Assembly (NCBI GenBank): GCA_902795605.1
Contig: CADBLU010000015.1
Span: forward strand, 1 to 45,463
Direction: 5' to 3'
DNA from: an uncultured Prevotellaceae bacterium
GTDB lineage: Bacteria; Bacteroidota; Bacteroidia; Bacteroidales; Bacteroidaceae
DNA: 45,463 bases
Part shown: positions 17,665-26,200 of the stretch, piece after piece
Numbering within the stretch: position 1 is the first letter of the stretch
How the letters are laid out: the number at the start of each line of letters is the position of its first letter
Notes under the pieces: model-generated
The model's input: only the letters and a program-made list of their open reading frames with translations
Database searches by the model: none
Told to the model about the DNA's origin: nothing
Position numbers and translations under genes: made by a program

Positions 17665-20064
17665 TTAGTAAATGTAAATCTTGAAATCCTTGATGCTTCC
17701 GGGTGCTCCCTGCTCTGCGCGGGGCAGATACTCGAGGGCGCTCACCGTCTGCTCGGAGCCTAAGTCGATGACCAGCAGGTGAGGCATCTGAATGCCGCGC
17801 TCTGTCTGCCAGTAGGTGGACTCCTGCAGGTCGAAGACCTTGTCGCCGGTGTGGTTGCCGTTCTCTTCCTCGCTGTTGGCATATTTCGTCGTCCATGGCT
17901 CACGGCTCAGGCGCTTGCCGTCAGCACCTTGCAGGTAGAGTTCGGCGATGGATGTGCAGTCGTTCTCCTTCTGGGTGGAGAGCACCTCGATGGCGAGGTA
18001 GCGGCCCTTCTGGGGAGCGGCGAAGCGGAAGGTCTGCCATCCGTTGCCGGCCTTTGCGGTAGCGGTGGCGACTGGTGTGGCGGAGTTGAGGTCGGGCTTG
18101 TCGCCGATATTGTTGTGCTTGTTGCTCTTCTCCAACTGCAACTTGTTCAATTCAGGTTCGGCCTGGCCCCAGACGACAGCCTCGCGAGGTCCCACCACGT
18201 CGAGCACGATGACCTCGTTCTTGCCCTTCTTCAGCCAGCAGCCCGGCACGTAAAGCGTCTGCTGCGGACCGATGCTCCAGATGCGGCCCATGGCGTGGCC
18301 GTTGACCCACACCTGGCCCTTGCCCCACGTCTCGAAGTTGAGGAACGTGTCGCCCACCTTCGAGAGGTTGAAGTAGCCACGGTAGTAGCCACGCTTGCTC
18401 ACCAGGTCGAGGCCGCCTTTGTTCCACTGAGCGGGCAGGCCGAGGCGGACACCCGTGTCGGGCTGAGTCAGGTCGTGATTGTTCTTAAACGCGTTAACGG
18501 CCTTGCGGTAGTCGTCGCTCATGGCGTATTTCGTCCAGCCCAGCGGCTTCCATGTCGTTTCCATGTTGTCCACCTCAGCGGTGATGGTCACATCGCCCAC
18601 GATGCCCTTGAAGTCCTTGATGGCGCGGCCGAAGTTGATGCGGCCCATCGCCTCCACCAGGATTTCCAGTTCGTCACCCTTCCTCACCGGAGGCAGCGTC
18701 AGGCTCTTCTCGTTTTTCACACGGTCTACCTTTCCGATGTATTTACCGTTGATGAAGACCTGAGCGAAGTCGTGGAAATCGGCCGTCAGCACACTCCGCC
18801 CGTTGATTTCGGGCAGACGGGTCATATAGAGCATCGAGCCCCAGCCCATGTCCATCTCTTCGAAGGTCATGATGCCGCCCTCCTTGCGCACAGGCAACTT
18901 CAGGTCGGGGTCTTCGCCGTTGAGCATTGAGGAGAACTCCGTCAGCTCGAATTTCGGCACGGTGATGATTGGCATGGGAGCCTTGGGCACGGAGGGCAGT
19001 TTCTTGTCAGAGTATTTCTGCATCATCGCGCGCAACTCATCATACTTCGATGTGGCGAGACCCCACTCGTTGATGGGCGCGTCGTAGTCATAGCTCGTCA
19101 CGTCGGGCGCGAAACCGGGGCTGTTGGCACCCGCCCAGTGGCCGAACGAGGTGCCGCCATGAGTCATATAGAGCGAGAAGGAGATACCCTTTGAAAGCAT
19201 CTCGTCCATGCCCTCCACCATATCCTTGGCCGGACGCGTCTCGTGGCGGGCGCCCCATTTGTCGAACCATCCGCTCCAGAACTCAGAGCACATCTTCGGG
19301 GCGTCAGGCCGCAACTCGCCGAGCCGGCGGAACTGCTGGTCGATGTTGGCGCCAGTGCCGAAATTCATGGTCCAAGTGAGATCGTCGAGGCCGTTCTTCT
19401 CGAAGTTCGACGACCAGTCGCACTGGAAGAGCGCCATCTCGCTGCCGTAGATGCCGCGCAGGCAGTCGCGTATCTCGCTGACATAGGGTTTGTCCTCGCC
19501 ATACGAGCCATACTCGTTCTCCACCTGTATCATGATGATGGGACCGCCATTCTGGATGGTGAGGGGCGAGAGCTGCTCTCCCACCTTCTGCTCGAAGAGT
19601 TTCACACGCTCCATGAAATAGGGGTCCCGCTCACGCAGGCTGATGTCTTTCTTCTTCAGCAGCCACCACGGCAGGCCGCCCATCTCCCATTCTGCACACA
19701 CATAGGGGCCGGGGCGCACGATGACATACATGCCGTTTTTCTGTGCCAGGCGGCAGAACTCAGCCACGTCGTTGTTGCCAGTGAAGTCGAACAGCCCTTC
19801 ACGCTGCTCGTGGATGTTCCAGAAGACATAGAGACAAAGGGTGTTCATGCCCAGCGCCTTGCACATCTTGATGCGATGCTCCCAATAGGGGCGCGGGATG
19901 CGGGGATAGTGCACCTCGGCGGCCTTCACCACAAAGGGCTTGCCATTGAGCAGGAAAGTCTTATTGCCTGCCTTGAAGGTGCCGGCAGGACCGGCCGATG
20001 CGCCCATGGCCACCATCAGTGCCACGGCGGCCAGGAAAAAACGTAGTGTTCTCATGTGTCTCAT
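17665..20064 (-). CDS. GH35 beta-galactosidase, secreted, with discoidin-like C-terminus
   Basis: A 799-aa exported enzyme that removes terminal beta-galactose from glycans. A signal peptide is visible (FFLAAVALMVAMGASAGPAG). The GH35 barrel has NTLCLYVFWNIHE, RPGPYVCAEWEMGGLPWWLL, acid/base Glu184 in QVENEYGSYG, and nucleophile Glu261 in CSEFWSGWFDKWG. Beta-sandwich domains (QVWVNGHAMGRIW) follow, then a F5/8 type C (discoidin) carbohydrate-binding module over the last 130 residues. ATG codons at 20064 and 20055 are both possible starts. It lies 50 nt downstream of a secreted esterase gene; the two probably act on the same acetylated, galactose-bearing polysaccharide. Confidence 0.94.
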   Translation of the reverse strand: MRHMRTLRFFLAAVALMVAMGASAGPAGTFKAGNKTFLLNGKPFVVKAAEVHYPRIPRPYWEHRIKMCKALGMNTLCLYVFWNIHEQREGLFDFTGNNDVAEFCRLAQKNGMYVIVRPGPYVCAEWEMGGLPWWLLKKKDISLRERDPYFMERVKLFEQKVGEQLSPLTIQNGGPIIMIQVENEYGSYGEDKPYVSEIRDCLRGIYGSEMALFQCDWSSNFEKNGLDDLTWTMNFGTGANIDQQFRRLGELRPDAPKMCSEFWSGWFDKWGARHETRPAKDMVEGMDEMLSKGISFSLYMTHGGTSFGHWAGANSPGFAPDVTSYDYDAPINEWGLATSKYDELRAMMQKYSDKKLPSVPKAPMPIITVPKFELTEFSSMLNGEDPDLKLPVRKEGGIMTFEEMDMGWGSMLYMTRLPEINGRSVLTADFHDFAQVFINGKYIGKVDRVKNEKSLTLPPVRKGDELEILVEAMGRINFGRAIKDFKGIVGDVTITAEVDNMETTWKPLGWTKYAMSDDYRKAVNAFKNNHDLTQPDTGVRLGLPAQWNKGGLDLVSKRGYYRGYFNLSKVGDTFLNFETWGKGQVWVNGHAMGRIWSIGPQQTLYVPGCWLKKGKNEVIVLDVVGPREAVVWGQAEPELNKLQLEKSNKHNNIGDKPDLNSATPVATATAKAGNGWQTFRFAAPQKGRYLAIEVLSTQKENDCTSIAELYLQGADGKRLSREPWTTKYANSEEENGNHTGDKVFDLQESTYWQTERGIQMPHLLVIDLGSEQTVSALEYLPRAEQGAPGSIKDFKIYIY

Positions 20065-20114
20065 TGTATCATTGTTTTTTTAAGATAACTTGCAGATTCC
20101 TCTCAACGACGGCA

Positions 20115-20936
20115 TCAGAAGCTGTCGAGCCACGACTTCAGTTCCATAATCATCTCGATGTGGTATTTGAAACTCAGCCGGCTGCCCCAGCCGTGACCAC
20201 CGTCGGGATAGACATGGAGAGAGGCAGGCACGTCGTGACGGTAGAGTTCCATATAGTAGTTGGTGCCGTTGGAGGGAGGCACCACCGTGTCGTCGTCGCT
20301 CAACGCTATCCATGCGCGCGGTGTCGTACGCGTCACCTGCTGGTCGCTGCTGTAGTTCTTCTCCTGGCGCTTGTGGGTGCCCTTGCCCAGGAAGTTGTCG
20401 TGAGAGCCCTGATGGCCGAACCCTTGCATCATCGTGATGACCGGATAGAAGAGAATCTGGAAATTGGGCTTCGCCGTACGCTCCGACAGCGTGGCCACCA
20501 CAGAGGCCAGGTGACCTCCGGCCGACGAGCCCATGATGCCCACCTCGTTGGACTTGATATGCCACTGCATGGCATTGCGCCTCACCATCCTCATCGTCTC
20601 CTCAGCGTCGGCGACAGGCACTTCGGGATTGCCGTGAGGCATGCGGTATTTCAGCACGAAGGCAGAGATGCCCATGTTCTGGAAGAAGCGCGCCCACTCA
20701 TGGCCCTCATGGTCCAAGGCGAGGCCGGAGTAGCCGCCGCCCGGGCATATCACTATCGCCCGCCCCGTGTTCTTCTTCTCCGCGGGCAGGTAAATCCACA
20801 CCTTGGCGGTGTCGTTAGCCACCCCGTTGCGGTTGGGCGCCCCATTGGGCCACAGGTTCATCACTTTCACGCTCTGCGCAGAGACTCCTGCCGACATCAT
20901 GGCCAGCAGAAGCATCAATAGGTACTTTTTCATCAT
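20115..20936 (-). CDS. Secreted alpha/beta-hydrolase esterase (acetyl-xylan or feruloyl esterase-like)
   Basis: A 273-aa exported alpha/beta-hydrolase of the BD-FAE/acetyl esterase group. After a signal peptide (MMKKYLLMLLLAMMSAGVSA) come the oxyanion-hole region ICPGGGYSGLALDHEG, the nucleophile elbow GSSAGGHLAS, the Asp in LSDDDTVVPP and the His in DGGHGWG. Such enzymes take acetyl or feruloyl groups off plant polysaccharides so that glycosidases can act. ATG codons at 20957, 20936 and 20933 are available; 20936 gives the best signal peptide. It is the first gene of a unit with the GH35 gene. Confidence 0.88.
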   Translation of the reverse strand: MMKKYLLMLLLAMMSAGVSAQSVKVMNLWPNGAPNRNGVANDTAKVWIYLPAEKKNTGRAIVICPGGGYSGLALDHEGHEWARFFQNMGISAFVLKYRMPHGNPEVPVADAEETMRMVRRNAMQWHIKSNEVGIMGSSAGGHLASVVATLSERTAKPNFQILFYPVITMMQGFGHQGSHDNFLGKGTHKRQEKNYSSDQQVTRTTPRAWIALSDDDTVVPPSNGTNYYMELYRHDVPASLHVYPDGGHGWGSRLSFKYHIEMIMELKSWLDSF

Positions 20937-20980
20937 ATTCTGGTGTTTTTTTATCATATTATCTCTTTGGGCAAAGAAAA

Positions 20981-20995
20981 AGAGGTTTATCCTCT
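20981..20995. promoter_or_regulatory. Small hairpin in the esterase leader
   Basis: AGAGG and CCTCT flank a 5-nt loop within the leader of the esterase-GH35 transcript. It is short, and its role, if any, is unknown. Confidence 0.25.
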
Positions 20996-21005
20996 CATTT
21001 TATTG

Positions 21006-21013
21006 CAAAGGTA
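21006..21013 (-). promoter_or_regulatory. Candidate -7 box of the esterase-GH35 unit
   Basis: TACCTTTG on the minus strand fits TAnnTTTG, 70 nt upstream of the esterase start. No TTTG was found at the usual -33 distance. It lies in the divergent region shared with the acetylesterase gene, whose own promoter could not be identified. Confidence 0.5.
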
Positions 21014-21077
21014 ACGATTTTTTTTGTAATATTGCATCGCATTTAGATATTATAACAAACTAACGACCTAATTGGAT

Positions 21078-22529
21078 ATGCAGAAACGAATGCTCATCAT
21101 CACCGCCATGGCGGTGGCAGCGCTATGTGCCCAAGCCAAAGTAAGGCTTCCGCACATCATCGGCGACAACATGGTACTCCAGCAGTGCACAGAGGCACGA
21201 CTCTGGGGATGGGACCAGCCCGGGAAAAAAGTCAACGTCAGCGTCTCCTGGGACACACAAAAGACCTACACGGCCAAGACCGGCAAGGACGGGCGGTGGA
21301 TGGTGAAGGTGCAGACACCCAAGGCCAGCTACACACCGCTGTCGATCACCTTCGACGACGGTGAGCCGCTCACCATCAGCGGCGTGCTCTCCGGCGAGGT
21401 GTGGGTGTGCGCGGGGCAGAGCAATATGGAGATGCCCGTCAAAGGCTTCGGCCAATGTCCCGTGGAGGGCTACAACGACGAGGTGATCAATGCCAGGAAC
21501 TACAAAGGCATCCACTATGTGAAAATCCCCAGCGTGATGAGCATGACACCGCTCGACGACGCCAACTGCGAATGGAAAGAGGTGAGTGCAGCCACCGTGG
21601 GCGAAGCCTCTGCCACCGGCTATTTCTTCGCCCAGGTCGTCAACAAAGCGCTCGACATCCCCGTGGGACTTGTCATGGCCAACAAGGGCGGCACCCGTGT
21701 GGAGAGCTGGCTCACCAAGGAGAACCTGCAGAAATACACCCAGGAGCCGCTCGACACAATGGGCATCGTCAACGGCCACGAGTGGGACTACCACCGCCAA
21801 CTGGTGTGGGGCAACGGCACCTTCAACCCCATCCTCAACTACACCGTCAAAGGCATCATCTTCTATCAGGGATGCTCCAACGTGGGCGACCCCGGCGACC
21901 AGTACTCTGAGCGCCTCCATCTGCTCGTCAGGCAGTGGAGAGAGCAGTTCGGCCTCGGAGAGATCCCCTTCTATTTCGTAGAGATAGCCCCCTACAACTA
22001 CAGCACCCTCGACGGCGACAACGGTGCCCGCCTGCGCGAACAACAATATAAAGCCTCTACCCTCATCCCCAACAGCGGACTGGTGTGCACCAACGACCTG
22101 GCCTATCCCTATGAGTCATCGCAGATACACCCCACACAAAAGAAGCCCGTGGGACAGCGGCTGGCCTATCTCGCACTCAACCAGACCTACGGCATGACCG
22201 ACGTGTGGTGCAAGAGCCCGTCGTTCAAGGATATGAAGATCAACGGCGGCACCATCGACATCCACCTCAACGACGACTACGGAAGCATCAGCCGCTTCGA
22301 GGACATCCAGGGATTTGAAGTGGCAGGCGACGACCACGTCTTCCATCCGGCCAAGGCCGTACACTTCTGGCAGCCCGGCGGCGGCTACTGGGACGAGACC
22401 GTGCGCATCACCTGCGACGAGGTGCCCCACCCCGTGGCGTTGCGCTACTGCTTCAAGAACTTCCAGCCCGGCAACCTCAAAAACGGCGCCGGCCTGCCGC
22501 TCTTCCCCTTCCGCACCGACAACTGGTAA
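21078..22529 (+). CDS. Sialate O-acetylesterase-type SGNH esterase (SASA domain)
   Basis: A 483-aa exported SGNH-fold carbohydrate esterase. After the signal peptide (MQKRMLIITAMAVAALCAQA) comes a beta-sandwich split by the SASA domain. The catalytic Ser is in VCAGQSNMEMP, and the catalytic His in QIHPTQKKPVGQRLA. Relatives remove acetyl groups from sialic acids or, in plant-glycan loci, from xyloglucan and xylan; the neighbouring GH35 and esterase genes favour a plant glycan here. The ATG at 21078 is chosen; a TTG six bases upstream is possible but less likely. It is divergent from the esterase-GH35 unit, and 15 nt separate it from the NUDIX gene. Confidence 0.9.
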   Translation: MQKRMLIITAMAVAALCAQAKVRLPHIIGDNMVLQQCTEARLWGWDQPGKKVNVSVSWDTQKTYTAKTGKDGRWMVKVQTPKASYTPLSITFDDGEPLTISGVLSGEVWVCAGQSNMEMPVKGFGQCPVEGYNDEVINARNYKGIHYVKIPSVMSMTPLDDANCEWKEVSAATVGEASATGYFFAQVVNKALDIPVGLVMANKGGTRVESWLTKENLQKYTQEPLDTMGIVNGHEWDYHRQLVWGNGTFNPILNYTVKGIIFYQGCSNVGDPGDQYSERLHLLVRQWREQFGLGEIPFYFVEIAPYNYSTLDGDNGARLREQQYKASTLIPNSGLVCTNDLAYPYESSQIHPTQKKPVGQRLAYLALNQTYGMTDVWCKSPSFKDMKINGGTIDIHLNDDYGSISRFEDIQGFEVAGDDHVFHPAKAVHFWQPGGGYWDETVRITCDEVPHPVALRYCFKNFQPGNLKNGAGLPLFPFRTDNW

Positions 22530-22544
22530 AACTCCGCGACGGCC

Positions 22545-23075
22545 ATGCCACATCCGCTCGACAAATTCACACACTGCCCCGTTTGCGGAAGCCCGCTCTT
22601 CGATGACAACGATGAGAAGAGCAGGCGTTGCCGCCAATGCGGCTTCGAATACTACCTCAACCCCAGCAGTGCCTATGTGGCGCTCATCTACGACCAGCAA
22701 GGCCGACTGCTGGTGCTGCGGCGCAGCAGGGAGCCCGCCAAGGGCACCCTCGACCTGCCCGGTGGCTTCGCCGACATCGGCGAGACCGCCGAGCAGGGTG
22801 TGGCACGTGAGGTGAGAGAGGAGACGGGCCTTGAAGTGATTTCCACAGAATATCTCTTCAGCATCCCCAACACCTACCGCTACTCTGGTTTCCTCGTGCC
22901 CACCCTCGACCTCTTCTTCAGATGCCAGGTGAGCGACTTAGCGCCCCTCCACGCCGCCGACGATGCCGCCGAATGCCTCTGGATGGCTCCCGAAAACCTC
23001 AGACCCGGAGACTTCGGACTGCTGTCCATCCGCCAAGGCATCTCACGGCTGCTCGGCAGCAGCGAGCAGGACTGA
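22545..23075 (+). CDS. NUDIX hydrolase with N-terminal zinc ribbon
   Basis: A 176-aa protein with a four-cysteine zinc ribbon (C11PVC14 and C29RQC32) followed by a NUDIX domain. Its NUDIX box at residues 74-96 fits GX5EX7REUXEEXGU exactly (G74, E80, R88, E89, E92, E93, G95). The layout resembles NudC-like NADH pyrophosphatases but is shorter, so the substrate could be NAD(H), an ADP-sugar or another nucleoside diphosphate. It lies close behind the acetylesterase gene and may be read through from it, although no functional link is evident. Confidence 0.88.
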   Translation: MPHPLDKFTHCPVCGSPLFDDNDEKSRRCRQCGFEYYLNPSSAYVALIYDQQGRLLVLRRSREPAKGTLDLPGGFADIGETAEQGVAREVREETGLEVISTEYLFSIPNTYRYSGFLVPTLDLFFRCQVSDLAPLHAADDAAECLWMAPENLRPGDFGLLSIRQGISRLLGSSEQD

Positions 23076-23212
23076 TGGGGGCGATTGTAAAGATAATATA
23101 TGTCTGAGAACATACCTGCTCTTCGTCCCACGAACTGTTGCCAGACGGTGACGAAATCCTTAAAAAATCAAAAAATTAAATATATAATAAGGTGTATCAC
23201 TAAAGTTTTGCG

Positions 23213-23220
23213 TACTTTTG
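23213..23220 (+). promoter_or_regulatory. Candidate -7 box of topA
   Basis: TACTTTTG fits TAnnTTTG and lies 16 nt before the topA ATG, implying a very short leader. The preceding 50 nt are strongly AT-rich, but no TTTG sits at standard spacing. Confidence 0.5.
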
Positions 23221-23236
23221 CGGCTCGAACAACAAT

Positions 23237-25612
23237 ATGACAGACATGCAAGACAATTTAGTGATCGTAGAGAGCCCCGCGAAGGCCAAGACCATTGAGA
23301 AATTTCTCGGCAAAGACTATAAGGTGATGTCGAGCTACGGCCACATTCGCGACCTCAAGAAAAAAGAAATCAGTATCAATCTCGAGACACTCGAGCCCGA
23401 CTACGAGATACCCGAAGAGAAGAAAAAACTCGTGAGCGAACTCCGCTCCACCGCCAGCAAAGCCAAGAAGGTGTGGCTCGCGTCTGATGAGGACCGCGAG
23501 GGAGAAGCCATCTCATGGCACCTCTGCGAAGTGCTCGGACTCGACGAGGAGAAGACCAACCGCATCGTATTCCACGAAATCACCAAGCCGGCTATCCTCC
23601 AGGCCATCGAGACCCCCCGACATATCGACATGAACCTCGTCAACGCACAGCAGGCACGCCGTGTGCTCGACAGACTCGTCGGTTTCCGCCTCTCACCCGT
23701 GCTGTGGAGGAAGGTGAAACCCGCCCTCTCTGCCGGAAGGGTGCAGAGCGTGGCCGTGAGACTCATCGTCGAGAGAGAACGCGAGATACAGTCATTCGTA
23801 AGCGAGCCCTACTACCGCGTCAGCGCAGTCTTCGCACTGCCCGGCAAGGCAGGCAACGCACCGGCAGAGGTGAGAGCCGAACTGCCCACCCGCTTCAAGA
23901 GCCGCGAGGAGGCCATCGCCTTCCTCGAGAAATGCAAGGACGCCACCTTCACCGTCGATGCCGTCAGCAAAAAACCGCTGCGCCGCTCGCCCGCCCCTCC
24001 CTTCACCACCTCTACCCTGCAGCAGGAAGCCTCTCGCAAACTGGGCTTCACCGTGTCGCAGACCATGATGGTGGCTCAGCACCTCTACGAGAACGGACTC
24101 ATCACCTATATGCGTACCGACTCCGTCAACCTCTCGACGCTGTGCATCAACGACAGCAAGGAAGAGGTGACCAAACTCTACGGTAAGGAATACAGCAAGC
24201 CACGCAACTACAAGACACGCTCCAAAGGCGCACAGGAGGCTCACGAGGCCATCCGTCCCACCTATATGAGCAATACGGAGATTGAGGGCAACGCCCAGGA
24301 GAAGCGACTCTATGACCTCATCTGGAAGCGCACGGCCGCCTCGCAGATGGCCGACGCTCAGATTGAGAAGACCGTCGTCAACATCCTCATCACCCCCAAC
24401 GCCGACAAACTACAGGCATCCCCCAACGCCCGAAAGCCGCAGGCAGCAGAAGACTCCTACTTCGTGGCCACCGGAGAGGTCGTCATCTTTGAAGGCTTCC
24501 TCAAAGCATACAGAGAGTCGTCGGAAGAGGATGAGAACAACGAGGATGCCCTGCACCAGCTCCCGCCGATGACACAAGGCGACACCCTGCAGCGCACGGC
24601 TATCACCGCCACAGAGCGCTTCACCACAGGCCCCACACGCTACACTGAGGCCAGTCTCGTGCATAAACTCGAGGAACTGGGCATCGGCCGTCCCTCCACC
24701 TACGCCCCCACCATCAGCACCATCCAACAGCGCGAATACGTGCAGAAAGGCGACAAGAAAGGGTCGGACCGCACCTACACCATCGACACCCTCAAAGGAG
24801 AAAAAATCACCACTACCAGCAAGAAAGAGGTGGTGGGCAACGAGAAGGGCAAACTCCTGCCCTCCGACATCGGCATCGTGGTCAACGACTTCCTCCTCCA
24901 ATACTTCCCCGACATCATGGACTACGGCTTCACCGCCAACGTGGAGAAACAATTCGACAAGATTGCCGAAGGAAAAGCCAAATGGTCGGTCATGATCAGG
25001 AAATTCTACAAGGATTTCGAGCCCGTGGTGGAGAGGACCATGAACATCAGGGCAGAGAAGAAAGCCGGCGAGCGCGAACTGGGACTCGACCCCAAAAGCG
25101 GCAAACCCGTCTCGGTGAAAATCGGACGCTTCGGACCCATCGTGCAGATAGGCAGCGCCGACGACGAGGAGAAGCCCCTCTTCGCACAACTGCCCACCGA
25201 CAAGAGCATGGAGACCATCACTCTCGAGGAGGCGCTCGAACTCTTCAAACTGCCACGGACCATCGGAGAGTTTGAAGGCAAGACAGTGACCATCGGAGCA
25301 GGACGCTTCGGACCCTATGTGCTCCACGACAAAAAATATGTCTCGCTGCCCAAAACCGACGACCCGCTCACCGTCACCCTCGACAGAGCCATCGAACTTA
25401 TCCAGCAGAAACGGCAGCAGGAAGAGCAGCGGCACATGCAGCAGTTCGACGAAGACCCCAACCTGGAGGTCATGAACGGCAGATACGGCCCCTACATCTG
25501 CTACGACGGCAAAAACTACCGCATGCCCAAAGCCATGCAGAACAAAGCCGGGCAGCTCACCTATGAGCAGTGCATGCAAGTGGTCAACGCCGCCGCCAAC
25601 AAAAAGAAATGA
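23237..25612 (+). CDS. topA: DNA topoisomerase I (type IA)
   Basis: A 791-aa type IA topoisomerase that relaxes negative supercoils behind moving polymerases. The N-terminal TOPRIM domain has LVIVESPAKAKTIEKFL, SYGHIRDL and ASDEDREGEAISWHL. The active-site Tyr291 is in ITYMRTDSVNLS. The C-terminal region carries no zinc-ribbon cysteines but three copies of a short repeat, IGRFGPIVQIG, AGRFGPYVLHD and NGRYGPYICYD, as is usual in Bacteroidota TopA. A second in-frame ATG at 23246 is also possible. aroK follows after four bases, so the genes are probably co-transcribed. Confidence 0.96.
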   Translation: MTDMQDNLVIVESPAKAKTIEKFLGKDYKVMSSYGHIRDLKKKEISINLETLEPDYEIPEEKKKLVSELRSTASKAKKVWLASDEDREGEAISWHLCEVLGLDEEKTNRIVFHEITKPAILQAIETPRHIDMNLVNAQQARRVLDRLVGFRLSPVLWRKVKPALSAGRVQSVAVRLIVEREREIQSFVSEPYYRVSAVFALPGKAGNAPAEVRAELPTRFKSREEAIAFLEKCKDATFTVDAVSKKPLRRSPAPPFTTSTLQQEASRKLGFTVSQTMMVAQHLYENGLITYMRTDSVNLSTLCINDSKEEVTKLYGKEYSKPRNYKTRSKGAQEAHEAIRPTYMSNTEIEGNAQEKRLYDLIWKRTAASQMADAQIEKTVVNILITPNADKLQASPNARKPQAAEDSYFVATGEVVIFEGFLKAYRESSEEDENNEDALHQLPPMTQGDTLQRTAITATERFTTGPTRYTEASLVHKLEELGIGRPSTYAPTISTIQQREYVQKGDKKGSDRTYTIDTLKGEKITTTSKKEVVGNEKGKLLPSDIGIVVNDFLLQYFPDIMDYGFTANVEKQFDKIAEGKAKWSVMIRKFYKDFEPVVERTMNIRAEKKAGERELGLDPKSGKPVSVKIGRFGPIVQIGSADDEEKPLFAQLPTDKSMETITLEEALELFKLPRTIGEFEGKTVTIGAGRFGPYVLHDKKYVSLPKTDDPLTVTLDRAIELIQQKRQQEEQRHMQQFDEDPNLEVMNGRYGPYICYDGKNYRMPKAMQNKAGQLTYEQCMQVVNAAANKKK

Positions 25613-25616
25613 GCCC

Positions 25617-26144
25617 ATGGTGAGAGTCATCATCATAGGATACATGGGAGCCGGAAAGACCACCGTGGGCAAAGCCCTGGCCAAACAGCTCGGCATCCCC
25701 TTCTACGACCTCGACTGGTATATCGAAAGCCGGATGCGGAAAACCGTGGCACAAATCTTCAGCGAGAGAGGCGAGGAGGGATTCCGGAAGATAGAGCATG
25801 CCATGCTCCATGAAGTGGCGGAGTTCGAGAACGTCATCATCAGTTGCGGAGGAGGCACCCCCTGCTTCTTCGACAACATGCAATACCTCAACAGCATGGG
25901 AGACACCATCTACCTCAAAGCCACACCCGAAGTGCTGCACAAGCACCTCATGATGGGAAAAGGCGTCAGGCCCCTGCTGCTCAACAAGACACCCGAGGAG
26001 GTACAGACATTCATCACCGAGCAACTGGCACTGCGCGAGCCCTACTACTCCACCGCGCTCCACACACTCGACGTCAACCTCCTCGACAGCTACGACAAAA
26101 TCAATATCTCGGTGAGGAAAATCAGAGAAATGCTGAACCTATGA
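25617..26144 (+). CDS. aroK: Shikimate kinase
   Basis: A 175-aa P-loop kinase that phosphorylates shikimate in aromatic amino acid synthesis. Walker A is GYMGAGKTT (8-16). The shikimate-binding Asp is in FYDLDWYIE, and CGGGTPCF holds the glycine-rich Walker B-like segment. GKGVRPLLL carries the lid Arg that contacts ATP. It starts four bases after the topA stop and lies 56 nt before speA. Length and motif order are normal for AroK. Confidence 0.93.
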   Translation: MVRVIIIGYMGAGKTTVGKALAKQLGIPFYDLDWYIESRMRKTVAQIFSERGEEGFRKIEHAMLHEVAEFENVIISCGGGTPCFFDNMQYLNSMGDTIYLKATPEVLHKHLMMGKGVRPLLLNKTPEEVQTFITEQLALREPYYSTALHTLDVNLLDSYDKINISVRKIREMLNL

Positions 26145-26200
26145 GCATGCTGACCCACCACAATCCCTAAACCATAACCCCCAAAGCCCACGACTACAAC

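Noticed and set aside
23076..23236. Possible small RNA gene between the NUDIX gene and topA
   Set aside because: AT-rich with no stable hairpin or terminator; only the topA promoter box is supported.
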